Origin: Pseudomonadota bacterium
GTDB taxonomy: Bacteria; Pseudomonadota; Gammaproteobacteria; UBA9214
Assembly: GCA_041395565.1 (NCBI GenBank)
Contig: JAWLAI010000007.1
Span: forward strand, 186,001-250,000
Direction: 5' to 3'
Length of the DNA: 64,000 bases
Part shown: positions 1 through 9,406 of the stretch, in pieces
How positions within the stretch are numbered: position 1 is the stretch's first letter
How the letters are laid out: each line of letters starts with the position of its first letter
Position numbers and translations under genes: made by a program
The notes under the pieces: model-generated
The model's database searches: none
What the model was told of the DNA's origin: nothing
What the model saw: only the letters and a program-made list of their open reading frames with translations

Positions 1-1332
1 CCGTGCCGCAGCTCTGCGCTCGCCACCGGACCGAGTGCGGCGCCGAGCGGATTGCCGATCAGCTCGGCCAGCGTGGCACCGGCCGCACGCGCGGTCGCCT
101 GGTTGCTGAACAGGACGTGTTCATCCTGGCTGAGCAGCAGCGTCAGGGTATCGATGTTGTCGGTCACGGCATGCAGCAGCTCGGTCTGCTTCTGCAGCCG
201 CTGTGCCTGGCTACGAAGTTCGTGCGCCTGCTGCTGCGCGCGACGCTGCTGCCGTGACGCCAGGCCGCCACCGAGATCGCCGCGACGCACAGCAGCAGCA
301 GCGACAGCGTCATGACCAGGAAGCGCCGGTGCTCGTTGGACTCCTTCAGCGCCTGGCCGGCATCGACCTGCTGTACCAGCACCCAGGGCGCCGCGCCAGC
401 CGCCGGCTCAGCTGCAGTACCGGCGTACCGCGGTAACTGGTGAACACCCCGAACTCACCCGGGTGCTGCACGGCGCCGACGCCGCCGAGGTTGACGCGGT
501 CCATGCCCAGGCTGCGCCGCGTCGGTCTGCTGCCATCCCGACCGGGCGAAAGGTAGACGACCCTGTCCCCGCGCTGTTCCAGCAACAACGCCTCGCTGTC
601 CTCGGCAAAGGTGGCGCCTTGCTGCAGCAGTGACAACAACTCGGCGTCCGCATTGCGTATCCCGAGCACCACGCCGACCGGCGCAGGCTGCCCGCTCTTG
701 GCCCCGAGTACCGCATGCACCGGCACGGCGAAGGCGATCAACGCCCGCCCCTGCGCATCGAGCCGCAGCGCGCCGATCCGGCGCCGGCCGCCGCTCAGCG
801 CAGACTCGGCCGCCCGCAGTTCGTCCGCGCCGATCTCCGGCATGCCCGGCGTCGCCACCACCGGCTGCAGGCGGTCGTTCAGCAGCGCGAGTCCGGAGGA
901 CTGCGGCTGCGGCAGATCGGCCGGGATGCGCGGGGTGTCCGCCAGATAGTAGCCGTCCCGGTCTGCCGTCGACAGGATCAGGTTGCGCAGGTAGGACAGC
1001 TGGGCCGGTTCGGTAGCGGGCCGGTCACGCTCGGAGGACTGGACGAGCTGCCACAGGTAGAGCTGCAGCGAGGCGTTGTCGGCGAGTTCCTGCAACTCGC
1101 GCAGGCGCTGGTCGAGCCAGCGTTCGATCGTGTCGGCGCGGCTGTCGACCACCAGCGCGAGTCGCGATTCCCACTGCTGCAGGTCCCGCACGCGTTCCTT
1201 GCTGATGTAGAGATTGATCAGATAGGCGCCCAGCCCGATGATCGCCAGCAGCACCACGACGCCCGCGGTGAGCGAGGACAATTTCGGCGCGGCGGCGTGC
1301 GGCGGCGCGCTCATTGCGGTAGATGCAGCCAC
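1..1332 (-). pseudogene. Membrane sensor protein (extracytoplasmic sensor, PAS), frameshifted and cut by the window edge
   Basis: Reads as an N-terminal transmembrane helix (about residues 23-45), a large extracytoplasmic Cache-like sensor region (to about residue 315), a second transmembrane helix (LVMTLSLLLLCVAAISVAA), a short coiled coil and the start of a PAS-like domain that runs off the left edge. The output domain (GGDEF/EAL or histidine kinase) is not in the window. Two frame changes are needed: one near 388-400, where the frame of the sensor region runs into a stop at about 346, and one near 245-265. Both are consistent with single-base indels. Its start overlaps the end of the LapG-like protease gene by 22 nt, so the two are translationally coupled, as in LapG/LapD-type surface-adhesin control. 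It is not a recognisable LapD in what can be seen. Confidence 0.6.
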
Positions 1333-1958
1333 CAGCTGGCTTCGTTGATGGAGTAGACCGGACGGTAGTGGACGATATCGTGGTGCGAGACGACTTCGCC
1401 GATCTGGTTGTCGAGGATCGCGATGTCCTGTCCGCGCGCAACGGCGAGCACCGCATGCGGAATGCGCAGATTGGTATCCTGCAGCACAACGATGCGCGCA
1501 TCATCGGTCGGGTAGCCGAGCCAGCGCAGCGAGAACAGCTTGGTCAATGCATAGTCCTCGCAGTCCCCGCCGCGGGAGAGGAATTCCCGGGCCACCGCCC
1601 AGTAATCCTCCAGGCCGTAGTTGTCCAGATCGAGCACGTAGCGCTTGTTGTTGGCATAGCGGTTGACGCGCTCGAGCTGCTGGTCCCGGGGCAGCGACCG
1701 GATACTGTCCAGAAACTCGAGCCAGCGCTTGAGGTGACAGCGGTTGAACGTGGTCTCGCTGCAATCGCCCGCCGGTGCGTCTTCACGCAGGTGGCGGGCG
1801 AGCACGTCCACCCACTGGGTGAACACCCGGTTGTCGGCCTGGAGCCGCTGCGTGGTGCCGAACAGGTCGCCCGGAAACCCGGTAGCCCGCAACGGCAGCA
1901 GCGCCACGACCAGCGCGGCGCAGATGCACGTGATGCGATTTATGAAGGATAGAGCCAA
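1311..1958 (-). CDS. LapG-like bacterial transglutaminase-like cysteine protease (BTLCP family)
   Basis: The 215-residue protein matches the BTLCP family: the catalytic Cys lies in RGGDCEDYALTK, the His in RIPHAVLAV and the Asp in ILDNQ. An N-terminal hydrophobic segment suggests periplasmic export. In Pseudomonas the family member LapG cleaves the LapA adhesin under control of the c-di-GMP receptor LapD. Here the downstream overlapping gene is a two-TM sensor, so a similar signalling pair is likely, though the partner is not clearly LapD. The start is uncertain: no ATG is in frame near the signal peptide, and I chose TTG at 1958; the frame stays open upstream but reads like non-coding sequence. 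Confidence 0.75.
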   Translation of the reverse strand: MALSFINRITCICAALVVALLPLRATGFPGDLFGTTQRLQADNRVFTQWVDVLARHLREDAPAGDCSETTFNRCHLKRWLEFLDSIRSLPRDQQLERVNRYANNKRYVLDLDNYGLEDYWAVAREFLSRGGDCEDYALTKLFSLRWLGYPTDDARIVVLQDTNLRIPHAVLAVARGQDIAILDNQIGEVVSHHDIVHYRPVYSINEASWWLHLPQ

Positions 1959-2032
1959 TTGTGAATAAACCGATTGTCTTTTAAAATCAGCCACCACGCA
2001 CAGGCGGACTACAAGGTAACCGGGCCAAGACC

Positions 2033-3343
2033 ATGATTCAAGGAAAAGTTGGGACGCCGCGCGCGCGTCGTGAGCGCGCGCTGCTGTACACGATGCTGGC
2101 AACGGTCTGCTGCTGTTGCGCCCCCACGCTGTCGGCACCGGCACGGGCCGAGGCGATGCAGGACCAGTTCGCAGCCGCGTTGCAGGCAATCGAGGCGGAC
2201 CGGCTGAAGACAGCACGCGAATTGCTGGAAACCTTGCTGAGCAGCAATCCCGGCATGCATCGCGCACGCCTCGAACTCTCGCGCACCTATTACCTGTCCA
2301 TGGATTACGCGGCGGCACGCGCGCAGGCGCAGCAGGTGCTGGACGATCCCAACACGCCGCCTGCCGTGCGCACCACGGTGCTGGCGTTCCTGGCCCAGAT
2401 CGACGAGGACGAACAGCGGCTGGCGACACGCCATAGCTGGAAGCCGTCGCTGTATCTCGGACTGATGCACGACACAAACGTGAATGTCGGTCCGCAGCAG
2501 GATATCGTCCAGATCGGCGGCACGCCCTTCGCGGTCACCCAGGGTCGGGAGGACCAGGCATTCGTGATCAATCCCGGACTGGCCCACACCTACAACCCCG
2601 GCCGTCGGTTCCAGTCCGGCGAGCATACCGGCTATTTCCTGTGGCAGAGTTCGGTCAGCGCCTATTACCGCGGCTACTTCGACGAACAGGATTTCAACCT
2701 CGGCCTGCTGACACTGCGCACCGGCCCTGCCTGGGTGGTGCCGCGTCACTGGCGCGCCGGCATCGGCCTGCAGGCCGACCAGATCTGGCTGGGCGACGGC
2801 CGGCTGGCGCTGTTCACCAGTCTCAATCCCTCCGTCCAGTGGCAACTCGGTGCCGCGACCGAACTCGGTCTGGAGGGCGTACTCACCCGGCGTGACTACA
2901 ACAAGGACAGCGACGGCGAGCGCGAGGGCTGGTACAAGTGGGCCGGTGTCACCCTGGGACGGTACCTGTTCGGCCAGAAGGTGGCGCTCAAGGGCGGCGC
3001 CGGTTATTTCCGCTTCGATACCGACGATGACGCGGAGCGCTTCGCCAACAAGGGCCCCGACCTGTTCATCGGCGGCGTGGTCCAGGCCTGGCAGAACGGC
3101 ACCGTGTTCGGGCGGGTCGGCTACCGTCACTATGACTACCTCGGGCTCGAGCCCGGCTTCCCGAATCCCCGCGACGAAGAGGAATGGCGTTATACCCTGG
3201 GCTTCCAGCACACCTTCGCCGCGGGCGTACTGGACAAGTGGGCCCTGATCGGCAGCTGGACCCGGACGGACAATGCCTCGAATGTACCGCTCTACGACTA
3301 CGACCGGGACCAGGTCAGCCTCGGGCTGTCGCGGACCTTCTAG
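2033..3343 (+). CDS. Slam-like outer-membrane protein (surface lipoprotein assembly modifier, DUF560)
   Basis: 436 residues: a signal peptide ending near residue 39, a TPR-like helical region (about 40-130, with the pattern LLSSNPGMHRARLELSRTYY), then a C-terminal beta-barrel (about 140-436) ending in Phe (LSLGLSRTF), the classic outer-membrane signature. This is the Slam/DUF560 architecture. Known Slams translocate lipidated or soluble TbpB-like barrel proteins across the outer membrane. The next gene encodes an exported protein with a TbpB-barrel-like C-terminus, so it is the obvious candidate client. It is divergent from the LapG-like operon, with about 75 nt between the starts. Confidence 0.82.
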   Translation: MIQGKVGTPRARRERALLYTMLATVCCCCAPTLSAPARAEAMQDQFAAALQAIEADRLKTARELLETLLSSNPGMHRARLELSRTYYLSMDYAAARAQAQQVLDDPNTPPAVRTTVLAFLAQIDEDEQRLATRHSWKPSLYLGLMHDTNVNVGPQQDIVQIGGTPFAVTQGREDQAFVINPGLAHTYNPGRRFQSGEHTGYFLWQSSVSAYYRGYFDEQDFNLGLLTLRTGPAWVVPRHWRAGIGLQADQIWLGDGRLALFTSLNPSVQWQLGAATELGLEGVLTRRDYNKDSDGEREGWYKWAGVTLGRYLFGQKVALKGGAGYFRFDTDDDAERFANKGPDLFIGGVVQAWQNGTVFGRVGYRHYDYLGLEPGFPNPRDEEEWRYTLGFQHTFAAGVLDKWALIGSWTRTDNASNVPLYDYDRDQVSLGLSRTF

Positions 3344-3560
3344 CGCGGTGCGGGCGGCCGTCCGGCCCGCCCGGCAGCGGGCCGCGGGTGTCGTGAAATT
3401 TTACAGCTGACATGCCGGAGGCTGGAGATTTTCGACTGGAATTTCAACAAATTGTATTCGTCCTGGCGCATGGGCTGAACGACGAGGTGTCAGTTTACGT
3501 TACTCATTTATGGCCCGACAGCGAAAGACATCTCTAACCATATGTTATTGAAACGTATTT

Positions 3561-3566
3561 TATAAT
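3561..3566 (+). promoter_or_regulatory. Candidate -10 element upstream of the TbpB-like gene
   Basis: A perfect TATAAT lies in an AT-rich 288-bp gap after the Slam-like gene, 65 nt before the TbpB-like start, which has a good AAGGAG ribosome site. The matching -35 at 17-nt spacing is weak (CCATAT). It suggests the client-like gene has its own promoter rather than reading through from the Slam-like gene. Confidence 0.4.
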
Positions 3567-3631
3567 GGCGCATTCCTTGCATAAAAACACTGAATAAAAG
3601 GAACGTTTTTCAGCACAAGGAGTCACGCATC

Positions 3632-4771
3632 ATGCGGTTATACCTCAGCATCCTCTTACTGGCAGGCTGTACCCTCTTCCTCAACACCAGCCATGCCGGC
3701 GGCATGGCGCTCAAGGATCGCGACTGCGCGGAAATCCTCAAGCGCTGGGCTGCCGATCCGGCTTCGGTGCCCAAGAGTCTGGTCGATGGCTGCCGGGAGC
3801 AGCTGGCGGCCCAGTCGGCGCCCGATATCAAGCCTGCGGCCGGCGCGCCAACCGATCCCTGCGCCAGTCCCGATGCCGCGAAATCCATACACTGCTGGGG
3901 CCCCTGGGCGCACCTGGCCCCGGCCGGCGGTGGCGCCGTCGCGCCGATCGTCCTGGCCAAGGATGATCCGAACCTGCGGCCCGACCAGTTCGACAACCCG
4001 CCAACGGATCAACCGGTGACGCCGCCACTGGGATCCTGCACCCCTGGCGCCGGTTGCGGGTTTGCCACGATCGCGCCCGGCCTGGTCGCACAACCCGACG
4101 ATACCAGCGCTTCCAGTGTAGTCCCGTTCGAAATGGACCCCGCCGTCAACCAGTTCGTCGTCGACCCGGGTGGTGAGAAGGAAACGGTATCAAACGACGG
4201 CCTCGATCCCGCGAACATCCCCGGACCGCCCCGCTACGAGGCGACGGTCGGCGACGTCGAATCCAAACTGATCGTGCTGCAGGGCGCGCCGGACGCGAAC
4301 GGCGAATTCGACCAGGCGGCCGGCATCTGGCGTCACGGCAACCTGACCGAGCAGACACCGGAGAACACCAGCTCAGGGGTGTTCGCCTGGGGCATCGCCA
4401 GCACGCTGGATACGCTGGATACCCTCAACGCCGGCAACGTGACCGCGACGTTCTCGGGCATCATGTCCGGCCACACCGACACCCTGGCCAACATCACCGT
4501 GAATTTCGGCAGCCAGCCCGCCTGGAGCGGCAGCTGGCAGAATCCCGGCTATGCCTTCGAGGCGGGCGGCCCGGTGCAGGCGGTCGATCTCGTGTCGGAT
4601 CCCGCCCAATTCAGCGCCAATGTCCAGTCGGGCTACGTCCAGGGCGTGCTGCTGGGCGCGGCCGGCAGCCAGTCGGTGGCACATGCGGTCGACGTGATCC
4701 TGGATACGGGCGACGGTACCCTGCCGGTACGGGACGTGGGCCTGCTGCAGCAGGTGCCCCAGGTCCAGTAG
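3632..4771 (+). CDS. Exported protein with C-terminal TbpB-type beta-barrel-like domain, candidate Slam client
   Basis: 379 residues. The N-terminus is either a type I signal (cleavage after NTSHA, residue 22) or a very short lipoprotein signal (LLLAGC with Cys at residue 13). The middle is low-complexity and Pro/Asp-rich (residues 45-200). The C-terminal third carries the pattern typical of transferrin-binding-protein-like barrels (ATFSGIMSGHTDTLANITV, then VNFGSQPAWSGSW). Located 288 bp downstream of the Slam-like gene on the same strand. The ligand cannot be told from sequence. Whether it is surface-lipidated or secreted depends on which signal is used. Confidence 0.6.
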   Translation: MRLYLSILLLAGCTLFLNTSHAGGMALKDRDCAEILKRWAADPASVPKSLVDGCREQLAAQSAPDIKPAAGAPTDPCASPDAAKSIHCWGPWAHLAPAGGGAVAPIVLAKDDPNLRPDQFDNPPTDQPVTPPLGSCTPGAGCGFATIAPGLVAQPDDTSASSVVPFEMDPAVNQFVVDPGGEKETVSNDGLDPANIPGPPRYEATVGDVESKLIVLQGAPDANGEFDQAAGIWRHGNLTEQTPENTSSGVFAWGIASTLDTLDTLNAGNVTATFSGIMSGHTDTLANITVNFGSQPAWSGSWQNPGYAFEAGGPVQAVDLVSDPAQFSANVQSGYVQGVLLGAAGSQSVAHAVDVILDTGDGTLPVRDVGLLQQVPQVQ

Positions 4772-4835
4772 TCCGTCACGTCGATACCTGTTTTTTTCAC
4801 TGTCAACAACTACAATCGCACAAGAGGCAGCAGAC

Positions 4836-5381
4836 ATGATGAAGTCAATCGCAATCAGAACCTTGCTGGGCCTGTGCCTGGCAGCCGCCGGTACAGTCGC
4901 ATCCGCCGCGTCGGTCGTCCTGGTCCCCACCGCGACCACGCTCGGCACCAACGCATCGTTCAGCGTGAACCTGGACATCGACATGAGCGACGTGGCGAGC
5001 GCGCCTTATTCAGGCGAGGTGATCATCACCTACGACCCCGCCTACCTGACCTACACGGGATTCACTGAGGCAGTCAGCGGAACCACGGCAACGCCGACGA
5101 CCGGCACCGCCGGCAGCAACAACACGGTGACGGTCGGTTTCGGCAACATCACGTTCGACGCCGGCACCATCGGCACCTACAGTTTCATCACGAACACCCT
5201 CCAGGGCACCACCGCCATCTCGCTGGCGGATGCCAACGGGCTGGGCAGCATCATCGCCAACGTGAACGAGGTGTTCCCCAGCTTCACCGGCACGCCCGTC
5301 ACCATCGTCCCGCTGCCGGGCGCAGCCTGGCTGATGCTGAGCGGCCTCGGCGTCCTGGGTCTGACACGACGCCGTGCCTGA
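4836..5381 (+). CDS. PEP-CTERM/VPLPA-CTERM sorted exported protein, cohesin-like fold
   Basis: 181 residues with a signal peptide ending near VASA (residue 24), a Thr/Gly-rich beta-sandwich region reminiscent of cohesin-type domains (VVLVPTATTLGTNASFSVNL), and a C-terminal sorting signal: VPLPGAAW, a hydrophobic helix and the basic tail TRRRA. That tail is the VPLPA variant of PEP-CTERM signals handled by exosortase systems linked to exopolysaccharide or biofilm matrix. No exosortase lies in the window. A strong intrinsic terminator follows the gene. Confidence 0.75.
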   Translation: MMKSIAIRTLLGLCLAAAGTVASAASVVLVPTATTLGTNASFSVNLDIDMSDVASAPYSGEVIITYDPAYLTYTGFTEAVSGTTATPTTGTAGSNNTVTVGFGNITFDAGTIGTYSFITNTLQGTTAISLADANGLGSIIANVNEVFPSFTGTPVTIVPLPGAAWLMLSGLGVLGLTRRRA

Positions 5382-5432
5382 ACGTCCCGCGGGCAGCGTC
5401 CCGCACGGTAACGACACCATGACTGGTGAAGG

Positions 5433-5460
5433 ATCCCCGCTCCGGCGGGGATATTTTTTT
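5433..5460 (+). terminator. Rho-independent terminator after the PEP-CTERM gene
   Basis: Perfect 8-bp stem ATCCCCGC/GCGGGGAT with a TCCG tetraloop, followed by A and seven T. It ends only 15 nt before the start of the L,D-transpeptidase frame, which is tight. Confidence 0.85.
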
Positions 5461-5475
5461 CCCCGCAGCGGGCGC

Positions 5476-6955
5476 ATGACCAGCGCACTCGCCGCCCTGT
5501 GCCTGCTCGCGGGGCAGCACGCCGCTGCGGCTGCAGATGGCGCGACGACGGTGCCGGACGCGGCGCAGCGCGCGCAGCTCGAGCTGCTGCTGAGTGCGGA
5601 ACAGGACGGCCTGGATCCCGCCGACTACGCGGCCGCGGCACTGCAAGGGCTGACGGAGCGCAACACAGACCGCACCGACCGGGGAGTTCCAGGCACGACT
5701 GGCAGCGGCCTTCGCGCAGTACTGTCACGATCTGTCACGCGGGCGCCTGGACCCGTCCCTGGATCCGGACTGGCACATCGCACGCCCGGACGCCACGGAC
5801 ACCCCACCCCCCTTGTTCGCCACCGCCGACGCGGTGCTGGCGTACCGGGACAGGCTGCAGCCGCCCTATGCACAGTATCGGACGCTGCGCGCAACACTCG
5901 CGCAGCTGTCGGACATCCGCGCGCAGGGCGGCTGGCCGGCACTGCCAGCCGGTGCGGCGCTGCACCCCGGCGCCCGCGACGAACGGGTGATCCCGTTGCG
6001 CAACCGCCTGCGCATCAGCGGCGATTACCGTGCCGACATGCAGGCCGACCCGCTCTATTTCGACAGCGGTCTCGCCGAGGCCGTACAGCGCTTCCAGGCC
6101 GGTCATGCGCTCTGGGTCGACGGCATCGTGGGCGACGACACGCGCGCGGCGCTGAATGTCCCCGTGGAACAGCGCATCGACCAGGTCAGGATCGCCATGG
6201 AACGGTGGCGCTGGCTGCCGCGCCAGCCGGAGACAGCGCACGTGCGCGTCAACATCGCCGCCGGCCGGCTCGAGGTCGTCGAGTCGGACACACCCCGGCT
6301 CGCGATGCGCGCCATCGTCGGCCGCACCTACCGGCAGACACCCAGCCTGGCGGGCCGGATCGATCTCGTCACCATCAATCCTGCCTGGACGGTGCCGCAT
6401 ACCATCGCGGTCGAGGATCTGCTGCCACAGCAGCGGCAGGACCCCACCTTTCTGCAGCGCAATCGCATCCGGATATATTCCGCGCGGGACGGGCGCGAGG
6501 TGGACTGGCGCAACATCGACTGGGCGAGTTTGCAGCCGGAACATTTCGGCTACACCCTGCGCCAGGATGCCGGGCCCGACAACAGCCTGGGTAGTCTGAA
6601 GTTCTCGTTCGACAACCCCTACGACATCTACCTGCACGGCACGCCGACACCGGTCCTGTTCCGGCTGCCGGAGCGGACCTTCAGTTCCGGCTGCGTGCGG
6701 ATCGAGCATCCCGACCTGCTGGCGGAATACCTGTTGCTGCCGGAACAGCACATGGACCGCGCAGCCATCCAGGCAGCCATCGACCGCGGCCAGACGCGTG
6801 CGATCGCGCTGGAACACGCCCTGCCCGTCTACCTGATCTACATGAATGTATGGACCGATGCAGCAGGCAGCGCACATTTCGAGGGCGACCCCTACGGGCG
6901 CGACCGGCGGCTGCTCGCGGCGTGGCAGCGCGCGCGCATGCATCCGTCCCGGTAA
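5476..6955 (+). pseudogene. L,D-transpeptidase of the YcbB type, single-base frameshift
   Basis: A signal peptide (start MTSALAALCLLAG at 5476), a peptidoglycan-binding-like segment with a FQAGHALWVDGIVGDDT repeat around 6090-6150, and the YkuD catalytic domain with HG...SSGCVRIEHP, where Cys is the nucleophile. The family makes 3-3 peptidoglycan cross-links in the periplasm. The frame breaks at the GGGG run near 5676-5685: removing one G restores a continuous reading (TDREFQARLAAAF) of about 492 residues, normal for YcbB-like proteins. Without that, the product stops at 6594 as nonsense. The intrinsic terminator just upstream means transcription probably starts within or after it. Confidence 0.75.
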
Positions 6956-7101
6956 CGCCGCGGATCGCGCCGGCGGGCCGGCACGGCAGCGCCCGACGCA
7001 GAGCGCGGGGCTGCGGCTGGGCCGGATCCAGTACTTGCACAACGGCGGCTACCGGGTGATGTCGCGTACCAGCCGCTGCACCAGAGCGTGCCCGCCCCCT
7101 G

Positions 7102-7130
7102 TGAAGGGTGTCGCGGTAAACCACTATAAT
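7102..7130 (+). promoter_or_regulatory. Candidate sigma-70 promoter for the ECF sigma operon
   Basis: TGAAGG and a perfect TATAAT (7125-7130) with 17-nt spacing, about 170 nt before the ECF sigma start. The leader also contains a GGCGG-ATAA-CCGCC hairpin at 7230-7243. This is the only notable content in the 344-bp gap between the L,D-transpeptidase and the sigma factor gene. Confidence 0.4.
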
Positions 7131-7299
7131 CGGCCTGTTACTGGAATCCACCCAGCGCTGCGGGGTCCGCGGCCGCGCCTGCTGTTACGGGCGGGAATAA
7201 ATCAGCCCACCCGGCCGTCTGAGGTTGAGGGCGGATAACCGCCGTGCCGCAGGGCATGAGAACCTGCTAAAAGAACCTGTCGCGATCCGGGGGGATTCG

Positions 7300-7836
7300 A
7301 TGTTCAACAACACGCGTTTCATATGCCGGGAACTCGAGAAACAGCGTGACCTGCTCTACCAGCTCGCCTATTCGTGGTGCCACCAACCCGCGCTGGCCGA
7401 CGACCTGGTCCAGGACACGATGGTGAAGGCCCTGCGCAGCGCCGGACAGCTGCAGGACACCCGGGCCGTCAGGTCCTGGCTGACACGCATACTCTCGAAT
7501 TGCTGGTACGACCATTTGCGCAGCCGCCGCGAAACCGTGGACATCGACAGTCTGCCGGCGGACAAGCACCCTGCCATCCCCTGCGCGACCGAGCGCCAGG
7601 ACATGGTCACACGGGTACGGCACATGATCGAGCAACTGCCAGATGGCCAGCGCCAGGTCATTACCCTGGTCGACCTGGCCGGGTTTTCCTACGCTGAAAT
7701 CGCCGAAATACTCGATATACCGATCGGCACGGTCATGAGCCGCATCTGCCGGGCCAGGAAGGTGCTCAAGGTCGCGCTGGCGGAGTACGATCCGCGCCAC
7801 GAAATCGCGCGCGCGCGGTTAAGGAGGGTCAAATGA
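7300..7836 (+). CDS. ECF-family RNA polymerase sigma factor
   Basis: 178 residues with region 2 (LAYSWCHQPALADDLVQDTM, about 25-45) and region 4 (LVDLAGFSYAEIAEILDIP, then IGTVMSRICRARKVL, about 127-160). Start chosen at ATG 7300, preceded by a GGGGG ribosome site. The stop overlaps the next start by 4 nt (ATGA), so it is co-translated with the anti-sigma-like protein. Regulon targets are unknown, but the next three genes carry DsrE-type domains, which points to sulfur-related control. Confidence 0.88.
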   Translation: MFNNTRFICRELEKQRDLLYQLAYSWCHQPALADDLVQDTMVKALRSAGQLQDTRAVRSWLTRILSNCWYDHLRSRRETVDIDSLPADKHPAIPCATERQDMVTRVRHMIEQLPDGQRQVITLVDLAGFSYAEIAEILDIPIGTVMSRICRARKVLKVALAEYDPRHEIARARLRRVK

Positions 7837-8546
7837 ACACCCGCGACACCTACTCCGACGAACAGCTGCAGGCGTTCGTGGACGACGAAATCGAGCTCGG
7901 CGAACGCGCCGAGATCATGGAGGCCATGCGCCATGATGAGGAACTCGCCTGCCGGGTCTGCGAACTGCTGCAGACCAAGGATGCCGTGAAGCTCGCCTAT
8001 CGCGAACCGGAACAGCCGGCGCAGCGCCGGCACCGGTGGCAGAACGCGCGCACACGGCAATTCACCTTCAGGGCGGCGGCTGCCGGCATGATCTTCGCGG
8101 TCGGCGCCGCAACCGGCATGCTGCTGCAGACCCACAGCAGCGGCACGACAACGCTGGCCGATGCCCAGGAGACCAGGCAGGAAACCAGACGTGTGATCAT
8201 TCATGTCAGCACCATGGACGGCGAGCGCATGGAACAGGCGCTCGATGATGCGGAAGAGATGCTGGTCAACTACCAGGATCATCCCGAGCGGGTGCAGCTG
8301 GAGGTCATCGCCAACGCGGAGGGACTCGCACTGCTCCGGCAGGACAAGTCGCCCTACGTGGAACGTATCCGGCGACTCACCCGCCGGTTCAGCAATATCA
8401 GCTTCCTGGCCTGCAACCGCAGCATCGAGAAACTGCACATGCGCGGCGTAGACGTACACCTCATCCCTGAGGCACGGGTGATTCCAGGCGCGCTGGAGGC
8501 GATAGTTGACCGCCTGCAACAGGGCTGGGTCTATATCCGCGTCTGA
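7833..8546 (+). CDS. Membrane anti-sigma-like protein fused to a DsrE-like domain
   Basis: 237 residues. The N-terminal 70 look like an anti-sigma domain (DEQLQAFVDDEIELGERAEI; HDEELACRVC may be a relaxed zinc motif). One transmembrane helix follows (AAAGMIFAVGAATGMLL, about 80-97), then an extracytoplasmic domain (about 115-237) with the DsrE pattern: IIHVSTMDGERMEQALDDAE at its start, FLACNRSI with the conserved Cys, and the ending LQQGWVYIRV. The same pattern occurs in the two neighbouring periplasmic DsrE proteins (YAYIKP, YTLVKP). I infer that a DsrE sensor domain controls release of the sigma factor. Confidence 0.75.
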   Translation: MNTRDTYSDEQLQAFVDDEIELGERAEIMEAMRHDEELACRVCELLQTKDAVKLAYREPEQPAQRRHRWQNARTRQFTFRAAAAGMIFAVGAATGMLLQTHSSGTTTLADAQETRQETRRVIIHVSTMDGERMEQALDDAEEMLVNYQDHPERVQLEVIANAEGLALLRQDKSPYVERIRRLTRRFSNISFLACNRSIEKLHMRGVDVHLIPEARVIPGALEAIVDRLQQGWVYIRV

Positions 8547-8551
8547 GGCAG

Positions 8552-8591
8552 CGGCACGGCGGGCCGGCCAGGCGGCCGGTTAGCCGTGCCG
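8552..8591. terminator. Long GC-rich hairpin between convergent genes, probable bidirectional terminator
   Basis: Outer 9-bp stem CGGCACGGC/GCCGTGCCG enclosing a second perfect stem CCGGCC/GGCCGG, located exactly between the anti-sigma stop (8546) and the convergent DsrE stop (8603). It lacks a clear T tract, so termination is inferred from position and stability. Confidence 0.55.
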
Positions 8592-8602
8592 TCGACCCGC
8601 AT

Positions 8603-9082
8603 TCAGGGCTTGATATAGGCATACCCCAGCTGCTGCAGACGCGCGAGTTCCGCCACGCCGCTTGGCACGATGTCCGCAGCACTGACGTCATACAAATCGC
8701 GCTGGAAATCGATCTGCTTGCCCTTCAGCGTATTGCCGCAGACCTGGAATGCAATCCCCTGGTCCTTGAGGCCGGCAATCTTCGCCTGCACATCCTCGTT
8801 TGCATTGGCGGCCTTCATCTTGGTGTTGGCCAGCGCCTCTGGCACGAGCAACAGCGACAATCCCGCGCCGTGCATGACGACCTTGAGATCGAGATTGTCC
8901 TTGCCGACCGCGTTGATGTGATTCTGGATATTGCGCAGTGCCGCTGCCTGCGTGACCGCATCGTCATAGTTGATGTGGTAGACCACCTTCTGTCTCTCAT
9001 AGCGTTCATCCGCCATCAGGCCAGATGCCATCGGCATGGCGATCGCCGCCAGTAACGCAAACAGAATTCCTGCCTTCTTCAT
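8603..9082 (-). CDS. Periplasmic DsrE-family protein
   Basis: 159 residues with a signal peptide (MKKAGILFALLAAIAMPMA) and a complete DsrE fold: VVYHINYDDAVTQAAALRNI, VVMHGAGLSLLL, a conserved Cys in FQVCGNTL and the ending LGYAYIKP. The start is fixed by a strong AGGAGG site at 9087-9092. DsrE family members bind or relay sulfane sulfur through a single Cys. Transcribed divergently from the second DsrE gene and convergent with the anti-sigma-DsrE fusion. Confidence 0.85.
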   Translation of the reverse strand: MKKAGILFALLAAIAMPMASGLMADERYERQKVVYHINYDDAVTQAAALRNIQNHINAVGKDNLDLKVVMHGAGLSLLLVPEALANTKMKAANANEDVQAKIAGLKDQGIAFQVCGNTLKGKQIDFQRDLYDVSAADIVPSGVAELARLQQLGYAYIKP

Positions 9083-9286
9083 AGTCTTCCTCCTCACAGT
9101 TGCACCCCGCTGTTCGCCGCCGCGGCCGACTACGGCAGCCGCAGCGACAGCCGCCAACAATACCAAATGCAGGGACGTGCGCTGACGCGGATTTATTCCA
9201 CTGTTCAACCCGGCCCGCGCTGCACGCCGCCTGCGCCATGGCTGCAAGGCCTGTAACGCCAGGCGACGGCGGCACTGCGGCGCGAC

Positions 9287-9301
9287 CGGGAATATTTCCC
9301 G
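9287..9301. promoter_or_regulatory. Perfect palindrome between divergent DsrE genes, candidate operator
   Basis: CGGGAATATTTCCCG, 15 bp, in the 324-bp gap between the divergent DsrE starts (9082 and 9407). Nothing else coding is seen in that gap. A sulfur-responsive or ECF-independent repressor could bind here. Regulator not identified. Confidence 0.4.
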
Positions 9302-9406
9302 AACCCGCCGCGTCTATTCCTAGGGATCGGTGAACTTGCTCCCGATCCTTGCAACGCCCTGCGGCTTGCAGCTTGTATCTCGTGTCATTCAACCAGGAGA
9401 AATGTA

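Noticed and set aside
2009..3211. 400-codon minus-strand frame opposite the Slam-like gene
   Set aside because: Overlaps a gene with signal peptide, TPR and barrel features; frame is a GC-codon shadow.
5735..7042. Long minus-strand open frame opposite the L,D-transpeptidase
   Set aside because: Mirror frame of a conserved YkuD-domain gene; no family resemblance or ribosome site.
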